This document shows positions 35,825 to 44,131 of a DNA stretch of 64,000 nt, piece after piece; the stretch's first letter is position 1; each line of letters begins with the position of its first letter. Below the pieces are notes generated by a model. The model saw only the letters and a list, made by a program, of their open reading frames with translations, made no database searches and was not told the DNA's origin. Made by a program: the position numbers and the translations under genes. The stretch is from an uncultured Gemmata sp. (lineage in GTDB: Bacteria; Planctomycetota; Planctomycetia; Gemmatales; Gemmataceae): positions 1 to 64,000 of the forward strand of contig CALDUT010000008.1 of NCBI GenBank assembly GCA_937924775.1, read 5' to 3'.

Positions 35825-38416
35825 ATGCACCGGTTCGTACTGCTCATTCCAATTGTGATAGGAGCGTCGCTCCCGCTTCTGCCAGCGGTGGCTTCCTCCC
35901 AAGCCGCGACAGGCCCGCGCATCGCCTTCACCGGCGCCACGATCTACACCGCCACTGCCGAGCCGCCGATCGAAAACGGCCTGCTCATCATCAACAGCGG
36001 GACAATCGAATACGTTGGCCCGCTTAGAGAAAAGTTTGACCGTACCAATACAGATGTCATTGACGTCAAAGGTCTGGTCATCATTCCCGGCTTGGTCGAT
36101 ACGCATTCTCACCTGGGCGTTTGGAGCCGGCCAGGGGTTCCCGGGAACACCGATGGCAACGAAATGAGCGGGCCTGTACAACCCGCCGTGCGGGCTATCG
36201 ACTCCTTCAATCCCGACGATCCCGGCATCCGTATGGCTGTCGCCGGCGGCATCACCACTGCCAATGTGATGCCTGGCAGTGGCAATGTCATTGGCGGCCA
36301 AACCGTGTATGTGAAGTACCGCGGCCGCAGCATCGACGCCATGCGCATCACCGGCCGGCACGATGGCCGCGAAATCCTCGGCGGTCTGAAGATGGCTAAT
36401 GGCGAGAACCCTAAAGGCTACGGCCGGACCAAACAGCAGGCCCCGTTCACACGCATGAAAATCGCGGCTCTGCAGCGCGAAACCTTCCAAAAAGCCCAAG
36501 AATACAAAGCCCGGCTCGACGCCGGGGAGAAGCCCCCCCGCGACATTGCCCTCGAGCCGTTGGTGGAAGTGCTGGAGGGCCGCCGCACCGTCCACTTCCA
36601 TTGCCACCGGGCCGACGATCTGCTCACCGCCATTCGCATCAGTGAAGAATTCGGCTTTGAGATCGTGCTGCAGCACGCGACCGAGGGCTATCGCGTTGCC
36701 GATGTGCTGGCGAAGAAGAAAATCCCCGTTTCGCTGACACTCATCGATTCGCCCGGCGGTAAAGCCGAAACTATGGGGCTACTCGAAGAAAACGCGGCCA
36801 TCCTGGAAAAGGCCGGCGTGACCGTCACCATCAACACCGACGACAGCATCACCGAATCCCGCTTCTTCCTTCGCACCGGGGCGATCGCCGTTCGCGGGGG
36901 CCTGAGCGAAGCCGCGGCTCTCCAAGCCATTACCATCAATGCGGCCAAACTGCTGCACCTCGACCACCGGCTCGGCTCGCTCGAAAAAGGTAAAGACGCC
37001 GATTTCGTCGTCCTCAGCGGCAAACCCTTCAGCGTCTACACCCAAGTGCTACAAACGTGGATCGATGGTCACAAGGTGTTCGATGTGAAAACCGACCGGG
37101 CCTACCAAACCGGGGGCTTTGCCCTGCCGGCCGGGGAGAAATTGCCCGAACTATTCCCGGTGCGGACGGTGATCCCCCCGCCGGCCGCCAGCCCCGTGCC
37201 GGTGTTCGACGGCCTGAAGAATGCTTTCGCCGTTGAGGCAGACCACCTCCACACCGGCACCGAGAAACCGCCCGGGCCGGGTACCGTCGTCGTCCAAAAT
37301 GGCAAGATTGTGTATGTCGGCCAAGCGCTGATCAAGAACATGCCCGTTTACAAGGCCAAGCATGTGACGCCGGGGTTGATCGACAGCTTCTGCGTCGCAG
37401 GGCTGTCCGGGGCGTGGAACATCCCGGCCGATCAGGATCAGGACGAACTGAGCGACCCCAACCAAGCCGATTTGCGCGTTCTCGATGGCTTCAACGCCCG
37501 CGAACCGCTCCTTGAATTCCTCCACGCCAACGGTACTACCATCGTACACATCACGCCGGGGCGGCAGAACCCCCTCGCGGGCCGCAGTGGCATTTTCCGC
37601 ACCGACGGTGTCACCACAGACAGCGCCAGCATCACCCCGGTCTATGCCGTGGTGGTTAACCTCGGGGAAGTTCCCAAAAGCCGGACAATCACCACGCGCA
37701 TGGGGGTTGCCGCGCTGGTGCGGCGAGCATTCAGTGAAGCGCAAAATTATGCCAAACAAACTGTTACGGCAAAAAATCCCAAGCTGGAAGCCCTGCTTGC
37801 GGCTCTGGAGAGGAAGGTACCCGTCTACTTCGCCGCCCACCGCAAAGACGACATCCAAACCGCGTTACGCATCGCTCAGGAGTTCCACCTGAAACCGGTG
37901 ATCGCCCTGGGAACCGAAGCGTACCGCATGGCCGATGAATTGAAGAAAGCCGGGGTCCCGGTCGTGGTTCACCCCACCATGCAGCGAGCCGGTAGCAGTA
38001 TCGAAACGCTGCATTCGTTCACCGCCAACGCGGCGGCACTCGACAGTGCAGGCATCCCGGTGACGATCTGCACCGGGTTTGAAGGGTATGTTCCCAAAAC
38101 CCGGGTGCTGCGGCACGAAGCTGCCATGGCGGTGGCCGCCGGCATGGACAAAAACCGGGCCCTGCAGGCCATCACCATCAACGCCGCCAAGCTTCTCGGC
38201 ATCGATAAGGACTACGGCAGCCTCGAAGTGGGGAAGGTAGCCGACCTAGTACTGTACGACGGCGACCCCTTTGAACACACCACCCATGTCATGCACACCA
38301 TTGTGCGGGGTCGCATCGTCTACAACCGCGACGACTACCTGAAGTTGCCCTTCGAACGCCGCGTTCTGCCGTTGCTGGGTGGCGGTCCTGGTTCGGGTTG
38401 CTGCCTGAGTTGGTGA
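35825..38416 (+). CDS. Exported tandem amidohydrolase
   Basis: An 863-residue protein with a signal peptide (HRFVLLIPIVIGASLPLLPA). It is built from two amidohydrolase halves. The first has the metal motif DTHSHLG, a later HFHCHRADDL, a VTINTDDSITESRFF Asp region and a composite beta domain tail (GSLEKGKDADFVVLSG). The second half repeats the layout (YFAAHRKDDIQTALRIAQEF, GSLEVGKVADLVLYDGDPFE), but its HxH position reads DSFCVAG, so the metal site is probably lost. AGGAG upstream supports ATG 35825. Exported members are often annotated as imidazolonepropionase-like or dipeptidase-like; the substrate is unknown. Confidence 0.9.
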   Translation: MHRFVLLIPIVIGASLPLLPAVASSQAATGPRIAFTGATIYTATAEPPIENGLLIINSGTIEYVGPLREKFDRTNTDVIDVKGLVIIPGLVDTHSHLGVWSRPGVPGNTDGNEMSGPVQPAVRAIDSFNPDDPGIRMAVAGGITTANVMPGSGNVIGGQTVYVKYRGRSIDAMRITGRHDGREILGGLKMANGENPKGYGRTKQQAPFTRMKIAALQRETFQKAQEYKARLDAGEKPPRDIALEPLVEVLEGRRTVHFHCHRADDLLTAIRISEEFGFEIVLQHATEGYRVADVLAKKKIPVSLTLIDSPGGKAETMGLLEENAAILEKAGVTVTINTDDSITESRFFLRTGAIAVRGGLSEAAALQAITINAAKLLHLDHRLGSLEKGKDADFVVLSGKPFSVYTQVLQTWIDGHKVFDVKTDRAYQTGGFALPAGEKLPELFPVRTVIPPPAASPVPVFDGLKNAFAVEADHLHTGTEKPPGPGTVVVQNGKIVYVGQALIKNMPVYKAKHVTPGLIDSFCVAGLSGAWNIPADQDQDELSDPNQADLRVLDGFNAREPLLEFLHANGTTIVHITPGRQNPLAGRSGIFRTDGVTTDSASITPVYAVVVNLGEVPKSRTITTRMGVAALVRRAFSEAQNYAKQTVTAKNPKLEALLAALERKVPVYFAAHRKDDIQTALRIAQEFHLKPVIALGTEAYRMADELKKAGVPVVVHPTMQRAGSSIETLHSFTANAAALDSAGIPVTICTGFEGYVPKTRVLRHEAAMAVAAGMDKNRALQAITINAAKLLGIDKDYGSLEVGKVADLVLYDGDPFEHTTHVMHTIVRGRIVYNRDDYLKLPFERRVLPLLGGGPGSGCCLSW

Positions 38417-38537
38417 AACGCGACAGCGCCATCGAGAAGTGGGAAGAGAGAAGTAAGGAGACCTACCGATTGCAGCTACCAGCCGGGTATTCATTTTTCC
38501 TGTTTTCTCTCTTCACCCTCTCTGATCATTCGCCGAC

Positions 38538-39029
38538 TCACTCGCCCAAATCGGCTTCGGTGAACAGTGTGAACCCTTGGGTATCGAGGGCAGCGGCGGC
38601 TCCCTCGAAATCATCGACATACACTGCCACCGCGGTGTTGCCCATCGGCCCTACACCGGCCAGAAGCGGATACATGTAGCAAACGTTAATTTCCGCTGTC
38701 AGAAGTGCCTTCATGATCGTCAGAAGCGGATGATCGTCGTCAGGCAATTTGACCACCAGGAGATCACTTTCGGTGAACGCAAATTTGGCCGCGGTGAGAA
38801 TTTCGTAGCCGCGTTCGTAATCGCTGGGTACCAAACGGATAATAGCGCAATCCGCGGTTTCCACAACTGTCAGCGAAACGACGCGAATATCGGTTTGCTC
38901 GAAGCGGCGAACCAAATCGAGCAAGGCCCCCATCCGGTTCGCCAAAAACACATTGAATTGTCGCACACTGGGCCAATCCCGACCTTTGGCGGTCGCATAA
39001 TCGACCTCGGCCTTGTCGCCGAAACTCAT
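38538..39029 (-). CDS. ACT-domain protein, acetolactate-synthase-regulator-like
   Basis: A 163-residue protein with two ACT-like halves: RQFNVFLANRMGALLDLVRR, and LPDDDHPLLTIMKALLTAEI. The first half resembles regulatory ACT domains of branched-chain or aspartate-pathway enzymes. It is a stand-alone protein, like the one at 35647, but the two share little detailed sequence. Candidate promoter elements lie at 39088-39117. Its converging neighbour is the tandem amidohydrolase. It may regulate amino-acid synthesis, but no enzyme partner is adjacent. Confidence 0.8.
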   Translation of the reverse strand: MSFGDKAEVDYATAKGRDWPSVRQFNVFLANRMGALLDLVRRFEQTDIRVVSLTVVETADCAIIRLVPSDYERGYEILTAAKFAFTESDLLVVKLPDDDHPLLTIMKALLTAEINVCYMYPLLAGVGPMGNTAVAVYVDDFEGAAAALDTQGFTLFTEADLGE

Positions 39030-39087
39030 TGATACTCCTTTTTCCCATCGCGGAACACGAACGTGGGCAAGGACTTGTGCCCCAAGA

Positions 39088-39117
39088 AGTGTACCGGTTG
39101 CCGGTGGGGTTGGTCAA
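39088..39117 (-). promoter_or_regulatory. Candidate promoter for the second ACT gene
   Basis: On the minus strand TTGACC (39117-39112) and TACACT (39093-39088) lie 18 nt apart, about 60 nt before the start at 39029. Confidence 0.4.
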
Positions 39118-39161
39118 CTCTCCGCCGCGGCCGCACCATCGAAAAAAAAATTCCCTACTGC

Positions 39162-39191
39162 TTGACAAGTCGAAAAAATTGCTCATAAGAA
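39162..39191 (+). promoter_or_regulatory. Candidate sigma70-type promoter
   Basis: A perfect TTGACA (39162-39167) and TAAGAA (39186-39191) are 18 nt apart in an AT-rich stretch unusual for this GC-rich region. It points to the small frame at 39232 and the NrnA-like gene at 39409. Confidence 0.45.
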
Positions 39192-39231
39192 TAGTAAGGT
39201 AAATTTGTACAAAAACCGAGGTGAGGAATAG

Positions 39232-39357
39232 ATGAACACTCCGCCGAACGCACAACAGATCCTGGCGATAACGCCTGTGGTTTCCAGAGGCTTGCAACCC
39301 CTGGCCCCAGTGGGAACCGCACGAGTAGACCGTTGCCGGATTTCGCATGCCCTTTAG
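39232..39357 (+). CDS. Possible 41-aa leader peptide or small protein
   Basis: ATG 39232 is preceded by the ribosome binding site-like GAGGTGAGGA with a 4-nt spacer to the start, and lies about 40 nt after the candidate promoter. The peptide (MNTPPNAQQILAITPVVSRG, then LQPLAPVGTARVDRCRISHA) is neither clearly hydrophobic nor repetitive. It ends 51 nt before the NrnA-like gene, so it could be an upstream leader. Support is from signals rather than homology. Confidence 0.35.
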   Translation: MNTPPNAQQILAITPVVSRGLQPLAPVGTARVDRCRISHAL

Positions 39358-39408
39358 CCCGCGGCGGCTTACAATGCAAGTACCTCCCGCTGAAGGGATT
39401 GTGTCCTC

Positions 39409-40380
39409 ATGCCGCTTGATTGGTCGCCGTTGGTTGCATGGCTGCGTCGTCACGAACGCCCCTTGCTGATGACCCACATACGCCCCGATGCCGACGGGCT
39501 GGGCTCGCAATTGGCCCTGCATGATGCCCTCACCGCCATCGGCCAGCAACCACGGGTGGCCATCGCCAGCAAACTCCCGCCACGCTATGCCTTCCTAGAC
39601 CCCCCCCGGCGGCTGATCGAAGACTTTCTCCCCGAATCCTTCAGCGACCGGGATTGTGTGCTGATTCTCGATACCGGAACCTGGAATCAATTGGGTGATT
39701 TTGGGAAGTGGTTGCAAGCGTCGGCATTGCCACGAGCCGTGGTGGATCACCACCGCACGCAAGACGACCTCGGGGGGCTCCGTTTTGTCGATACCACAGC
39801 CGAGGCGACCGGCCGGCTGGCTTACGAAATCATCACCGCCTTGGGAGTCTCACTGAGCCCCAATGCTGCACAGCACCTGTTCATGGCCGTGGCTACAGAT
39901 ACCGGGTGGTTCCGGCACGCGAACACCACGCCGGCCACCTTCGCCCTCTGTGGCGAATTGGTTGCGCGCGGAGCCAATCCCACGGTTCTCTACGAGCAGT
40001 TGTACGAATCGGCCACGCTTGCCCGCCTCAAACTGATCGCGATCGCTCTGGATCGGCTCCAGGTCGTCGCTCAGGGGAAAATCGCTTACACCGAAATTCG
40101 GCTGGCTGACTATGCCGTCACCGGAGCCGTGCCCGGGGATACCGAAGACCTCATCAACTACCCCCGTGGTATCGAAGGGGTCGAGCTGGCGTTGGTGTTC
40201 ATCGAACAGCCCGATGGCGGCACCAAAGTGAGTTTTCGCTCGCGAGCGGTGGATGTGTCGCAACTGGCCGAACACTTTGGCGGCGGCGGGCACAAACTCG
40301 CTAGCGGGGCCCGGATGATGCAACCGCTCGATCAGGTTCGCCTCGCCGTGTTGAACGCGGCGACCCACCTGGTGAGCTGA
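39409..40380 (+). CDS. DHH/DHHA1 phosphoesterase, NrnA-like nanoRNase/pAp phosphatase
   Basis: A 323-residue protein of the DHH superfamily. It has the metal motifs HIRPDADGLGSQLALHDAL, LILDTGTWNQLG, VVDHHRTQDDLGG (the DHH), and AVATDTGWFRHANTT. The DHHA1 C-terminal domain ends in FGGGGHKLASGARM. Family members degrade 2-5 nt RNAs and dephosphorylate pAp. The length is normal. The gene may lie in one transcript with the following di-heme gene, which starts 60 nt later. The specific activity (NrnA versus another DHH enzyme) is the likely but unproven choice. Confidence 0.88.
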   Translation: MPLDWSPLVAWLRRHERPLLMTHIRPDADGLGSQLALHDALTAIGQQPRVAIASKLPPRYAFLDPPRRLIEDFLPESFSDRDCVLILDTGTWNQLGDFGKWLQASALPRAVVDHHRTQDDLGGLRFVDTTAEATGRLAYEIITALGVSLSPNAAQHLFMAVATDTGWFRHANTTPATFALCGELVARGANPTVLYEQLYESATLARLKLIAIALDRLQVVAQGKIAYTEIRLADYAVTGAVPGDTEDLINYPRGIEGVELALVFIEQPDGGTKVSFRSRAVDVSQLAEHFGGGGHKLASGARMMQPLDQVRLAVLNAATHLVS

Positions 40381-40440
40381 ACCCACGTAGCGGGCCGCTG
40401 AGGTTGACCAACGGCGGAAGTTCGACGGTTGGAGTTGCTT

Positions 40441-42177
40441 ATGTCGTATACACTTCGCGATTTACCGTTGCCAGTGAAAGTGGTGACAACTGTCTTTTTG
40501 CTGGCGGTAGGGTTGGGTTACACCTCGGCGATGGTGCAATTGCACATGCAGGATGCGAAGTCGGGCCAGCCGATGCCCACGGTCGACGATGTGATCCGCA
40601 AATACACCGGTAAGGTGAAGTACGACCCCAACAATCCGCCTGCTGGGGCGATGTCGCGGCTCGAAGCTCTGATTACCAGCCCGCTGATTGAAATCAGCTC
40701 AGTGTCAATGGCCGGGGCATTCTTCGCCCAAAGCCGGGCTGAACGCGAACGCAACCCCATTCCCGAAGAACTCTTTCGCGCACAGCGCACCGGCGAGCAG
40801 ACCGCGATTCAACTGTGGATCCACACACCCGAAGACCAGCGCAGGGCCGCCTACAATGCCGATCGCTTCGTACCGCTGCCGGGGAAAATGCCTGCGGCCA
40901 TCACGCCCGAATTCCTCGCGGGCGATTCGATCCGGGTCAAGTCGATTCTGGACAAACGTTGCGGTTCGTGCCACTCGCACGGCGGAGAGAAAGAGAACAT
41001 CCCACTGGATAGTTACGAAGGCTTCCTTCCCTACCTGACGGTGGAAGCCACAGCCCCGGTCGCCGGTTATGTAAAAGTTGAAGAACCCATCAGCATCACC
41101 AAGTTGACGCAATCGACCCACGCGCACCTTCTCAGTTGGGCGGTGCTGTTTTCGCTCACGGGTCTGATCTTTGCCTTCAGCAACTATCCCACCACCGTGC
41201 GGTGCATTCTGGGACCGTGGGTGGTGATCGCGGTCTTCGCCGATACGTCGCTGTGGTGGGCGGCCCGGCTGAGCGATGCTTGGGGGCCATACTTCGCTAT
41301 GGGCATCATCGGTACAGGTGCGGCCGCCGGTTTGGGCTTGGCTGCGCAGATTGTGCTGAGCCTGTTTAACATGTACGGAACCAATGGCAAAATCGCGCTG
41401 GCGGCACTGTTCGCTCTTGGTGCCGGCATCGCAGGATTGCTTTGGAGCAACACCATTCGACCGGCGCTGCTCGAAAAACAACGCGCCGCTCAGCAGGCGA
41501 AAGCGAACCCCCAGTCTACCGATGAATCGAAAGCGAACCCCAGTCCACCGAAAACCGACCCCAACGGCAACGCCCTTCCCGTTGAGCCGAAAGTCTATCA
41601 ACCGGTCAACGACCTTGACCGCCTTCTGACACTGCCCGTCCGTGATGAACGTGGCCAGCCGCTTCCGCCCGACCAAATTCAGTTCAACGGCGGCCCCAAA
41701 GGTAGCATGGTCGCGGCGTTTTTCGATAAGGACAAAGATTATAAGAAGCTGATGGATGACCCCAACATCCCGCCAGAAACCAAAGCCCAGCGGAAAGCCG
41801 AACGCGAGGCCGAACTTGAAGCGATGCAAGCGTGGGTCCGCAGCCCCGAAGCGACTCGCAAACCCGCGTATGAAGCCAACAGTTTCCCAGTGCCCCCATC
41901 CCTCGCCGCCCGCCTGACTTCGGAATTCGTTCACGGCGGCCAGGTGCGGATCAAATCCCTTATTGATACTCGCTGCGGCGTCTGCCACGCTCCAGGGAAG
42001 AAACAAGAGGATTACCCGCTAACAACCTACGACGAACTCGCGCTCTATTTGAAGCCGTTGGCCGCCGAACCGCCTGGACCCGCCCCGGGGCCGACCCGGG
42101 GCCCCGATGGCACTCCCCCGCCCGGCCCGACACCCAATACGCCACCGCCGGTCCCTCCTGCCAAGGACGACGACTAA
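40441..42177 (+). CDS. Membrane di-heme c-type cytochrome-like protein with an internal duplication
   Basis: A 578-residue protein. An N-terminal membrane helix (VVTTVFLLAVGLGYTSAM) is followed by a periplasmic domain with CGSCH (about residue 175), then about four membrane helices (LLSWAVLFSLTGLIFAF, VLSLFNMYG, IALAALFALGAGIAGLLW), a Pro-rich linker, and a second domain with CGVCH (about residue 520). The two heme domains match each other: IRVKSILDKRCGSCHSHGGE versus VRIKSLIDTRCGVCHAPGKK, preceded by IHTPEDQRRAAYNADRFVP versus VRSPEATRKPAYEANSFPVP. It therefore arose by duplication. GGAG upstream supports ATG 40441. An electron transfer role at the membrane is likely; no partner oxidase is nearby. 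Confidence 0.85.
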   Translation: MSYTLRDLPLPVKVVTTVFLLAVGLGYTSAMVQLHMQDAKSGQPMPTVDDVIRKYTGKVKYDPNNPPAGAMSRLEALITSPLIEISSVSMAGAFFAQSRAERERNPIPEELFRAQRTGEQTAIQLWIHTPEDQRRAAYNADRFVPLPGKMPAAITPEFLAGDSIRVKSILDKRCGSCHSHGGEKENIPLDSYEGFLPYLTVEATAPVAGYVKVEEPISITKLTQSTHAHLLSWAVLFSLTGLIFAFSNYPTTVRCILGPWVVIAVFADTSLWWAARLSDAWGPYFAMGIIGTGAAAGLGLAAQIVLSLFNMYGTNGKIALAALFALGAGIAGLLWSNTIRPALLEKQRAAQQAKANPQSTDESKANPSPPKTDPNGNALPVEPKVYQPVNDLDRLLTLPVRDERGQPLPPDQIQFNGGPKGSMVAAFFDKDKDYKKLMDDPNIPPETKAQRKAEREAELEAMQAWVRSPEATRKPAYEANSFPVPPSLAARLTSEFVHGGQVRIKSLIDTRCGVCHAPGKKQEDYPLTTYDELALYLKPLAAEPPGPAPGPTRGPDGTPPPGPTPNTPPPVPPAKDDD

Positions 42178-42304
42178 CGTCACGGCAAATACACCCGAAA
42201 CCAAGCCCAAAATCGGCAGCGGTTGGGAAAAAAATCGTGGCGTAGATGAATCCTTTTTGTGGGTTCCTCCCTCCATAATAAGCGCGGGAGCAAACAATCA
42301 ATCT

Positions 42305-42407
42305 GCCCGACCGTTCCCACGGGCGGACGGTTGGGCCTCCCGCAAGCCTTAGCATGGCGATTCCCTTTCTCTAGTGGCCCGTGAACTTGCAGAAGGAGGT
42401 GTCACTA
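42305..42407 (+). promoter_or_regulatory. Candidate RNA thermometer in the hsp20 leader
   Basis: The hsp20 ribosome binding site GGAGG (42395-42399) can pair with CCTCC (42336-42340), and the adjoining CTTGC (42386-42390) with GCAAG (42342-42346), forming an interrupted 10-bp helix with an internal loop (agaa / c). Just upstream, gcccgaccgt (42305-42314) pairs with acggttgggc (42327-42336) with one wobble. Both would occlude translation at low temperature. This is structure by inspection, not calculation. Confidence 0.45.
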
Positions 42408-42865
42408 TGCTACCTGTACTGCGGAACCATAGCTCGGCGTTGGTTACCAATCCGTGGAACCGGTTGTCGTCGATTTTCGACCACTTCGATCGGATGTTAG
42501 ACGAGGCTTTTGTCACCCCGCTCAACGGGACGTCGGCCTGGACCAACTTCCCAATGTCGTTGTGGGAAGACGAAAACGCGATCTATGTCGAACTCGACGC
42601 TCCGGGTGTCAGTGAAAAGGATATCGAACTGACCGTTCAAGACGGTGATCTGATCATTCGCGGCGAACGCAAAGCGCCCGAACGGAAGACCGGTTACGAC
42701 AACCGCCTGTATGGACGGTTCGCGCAACGGATTGCTTTGCCGGCCGCGGTCGACACCAACAAGGTCGAAGCCAAACTGACCAACGGAGTGCTGACCGTGA
42801 CTTGCCCGAAGTACGAAACGGCCAAACCGCGCCGAATCGCGATCACCGCGGGCAAAGACGAATAA
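42407..42865 (+). CDS. Small heat shock protein, Hsp20/alpha-crystallin family
   Basis: A 152-residue chaperone. Features are an N-terminal arm (NPWNRLSSIFDHFDRMLDEA), an alpha-crystallin domain (about 45-135; IYVELDAPGVSEKDIELTVQ, DLIIRGERKAPE, then YGRFAQRIALPAAVDTNKVE), and the conserved A-x-x-x-n-GVLTVTCPK motif. It holds unfolding proteins during stress. AAGGAGG with a 7-nt spacer gives a strong ribosome binding site at ATG 42407, which may be masked by RNA structure (see the leader entry). It stands alone, followed by the large hairpin at 42942-42985. Confidence 0.96.
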   Translation: MLPVLRNHSSALVTNPWNRLSSIFDHFDRMLDEAFVTPLNGTSAWTNFPMSLWEDENAIYVELDAPGVSEKDIELTVQDGDLIIRGERKAPERKTGYDNRLYGRFAQRIALPAAVDTNKVEAKLTNGVLTVTCPKYETAKPRRIAITAGKDE

Positions 42866-43261
42866 CTTTCGTCATCCCGCCGGCGGTTATCATCAGCTCA
42901 TTCCAAGGATGATTCCACGTCGGAGCAGGATCGCTGTGACGCGTTCTTGAGCGACTCGGTCCTAAGACCGTGTCGCTCAAGAACGTTGTGAAACGAACAT
43001 CCTGGACAACTGATGCATTCACCCACGACGCGGTCCACGGATCGGGTCGCGGGGTTTTGTCTCCCCACTCTCTGGCCGGAGTATTCCAGCGATGCGAGGG
43101 TGGCTGGGTAAGTCCGCCTGAGTGATTTTCACCATTCTGGTGCCGGAGTGGCATTCGCCGATCAGTTGGACTAGCAGCAACAACCGCGGTTCGCTACTCT
43201 GGGGCCGTAAAAGCTGTGCGGATTTTGACCAGCTTGAAGGTTGCTTCTGTGGGGAGCAGGG
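42866..43261. other. 396-bp intergenic region between hsp20 and the ABC exporter
   Basis: It holds the long hairpin at 42942-42985. No coding sequence or RNA gene was recognised; a weak TTGACC-like element near 43222 could drive the exporter genes. Confidence 0.5.
42942..42985. terminator. Long 20-bp hairpin with a 4-nt loop
   Basis: gttcttgagcgactcggtc (42943-42961) pairs with gaccgtgtcgctcaagaac (42966-42984) with a single mismatch, extended by one C-G pair outside; the loop is ctaa. It lies 77 nt after hsp20. It lacks a T-run, so it may be a terminator for both strands, an RNA-stabilising structure or a repeat element. Confidence 0.5.
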
Positions 43262-44068
43262 ATGTTTCGCCACTTGTCCGCTGTTTGGACGGCTCGTCAT
43301 TTTCTGTTGGCCTTAGTCCAGCTGGACCTCCGGTTGCGTTACCGGCGTTCGGTCTTGGGGGTGGGTTGGTCGCTGTTACACCCGATCGCTATGACCATCG
43401 TTTTTACGGTGGTCTTCAGCCAATTGTTTGGCGATAGTAACCCGGTGGGTTATGCCGCGTTCGCGCTGGCGGGGTTGGCGGTGTGGGGCTTTTTGCGCGA
43501 AGCGGCGACCAGCGGCAGCCGGGCCTTCTTGCAGAACGAAGCGTATATTCGCCAAAGCCCAATGCCCTACACGATTTACACCCTGCGGACGGTGTTGGGG
43601 CAGGCGATTCATTCCTCGTTGGCGCTTGTGATTGTGGTGTGTTTGTTGGTTTTGTGGAAAGGCAATCCTGGGGTGTTGGTGGGGCTTGCGTTGGCGATTC
43701 CGGGAATGATCATCACCCTCATCGCGGCGTGGGCCATTGCCACCATTGGCGCCTTCATCAATGCCTTCTTCCACGACACTGCACAAATTCTGGAGGTGGG
43801 CTGCCAAATTGGCTTCTTCCTGACCCCGATCATGTACCGGCGGAGCTTGCTGGACCAGCGTGGTTTGGGTTGGGTTGTCGATATTAACCCGGTGAATCTG
43901 TATCTGTCGGTCATTCGCGACCCGCTGTTGGGAGGCATTCCGTCGCCCGAAGGATTGGTGCAACTCAGCTATGCCTATTTGGCCGCGGTGGTCTTCACAG
44001 GGGTTTTGGTGGGTTTGGCCGCTGGTGTAGTCAGTTGGTTGCAGAAAAAAGTGATCTTTTATCTCTAA
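43262..44068 (+). CDS. ABC-2 type polysaccharide exporter permease (Wzm/TagG-like)
   Basis: A 268-residue integral membrane protein with six hydrophobic helices. The N-terminus RHFLLALVQLDLRLRYRRSV and SVLGVGWSLLHPIAMTIVFT are typical of the permease subunit that exports O-antigen or teichoic-acid type glycans. A downstream SRAFLQNEAYIRQSPMP loop and FFLTPIMYRRSLL near the C-terminus also fit. GGGAGCAGGG precedes ATG 43262. The ATP-binding partner follows after 63 nt and a GT4 glycosyltransferase after that, forming a three-gene surface-glycan unit. Confidence 0.92.
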   Translation: MFRHLSAVWTARHFLLALVQLDLRLRYRRSVLGVGWSLLHPIAMTIVFTVVFSQLFGDSNPVGYAAFALAGLAVWGFLREAATSGSRAFLQNEAYIRQSPMPYTIYTLRTVLGQAIHSSLALVIVVCLLVLWKGNPGVLVGLALAIPGMIITLIAAWAIATIGAFINAFFHDTAQILEVGCQIGFFLTPIMYRRSLLDQRGLGWVVDINPVNLYLSVIRDPLLGGIPSPEGLVQLSYAYLAAVVFTGVLVGLAAGVVSWLQKKVIFYL

Positions 44069-44131
44069 GTCGGCCAATCCTGCGTGTTTCGCCGGTGATG
44101 GAATACCTTCCTAACCCCAAGGACTACATTC

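Noticed and set aside
40705-42006. A 433-codon minus frame opposite the di-heme gene
   Set aside because: Arg/Gly/Phe-rich antisense composition, no motif, and the + frame has heme sites and membrane helices.
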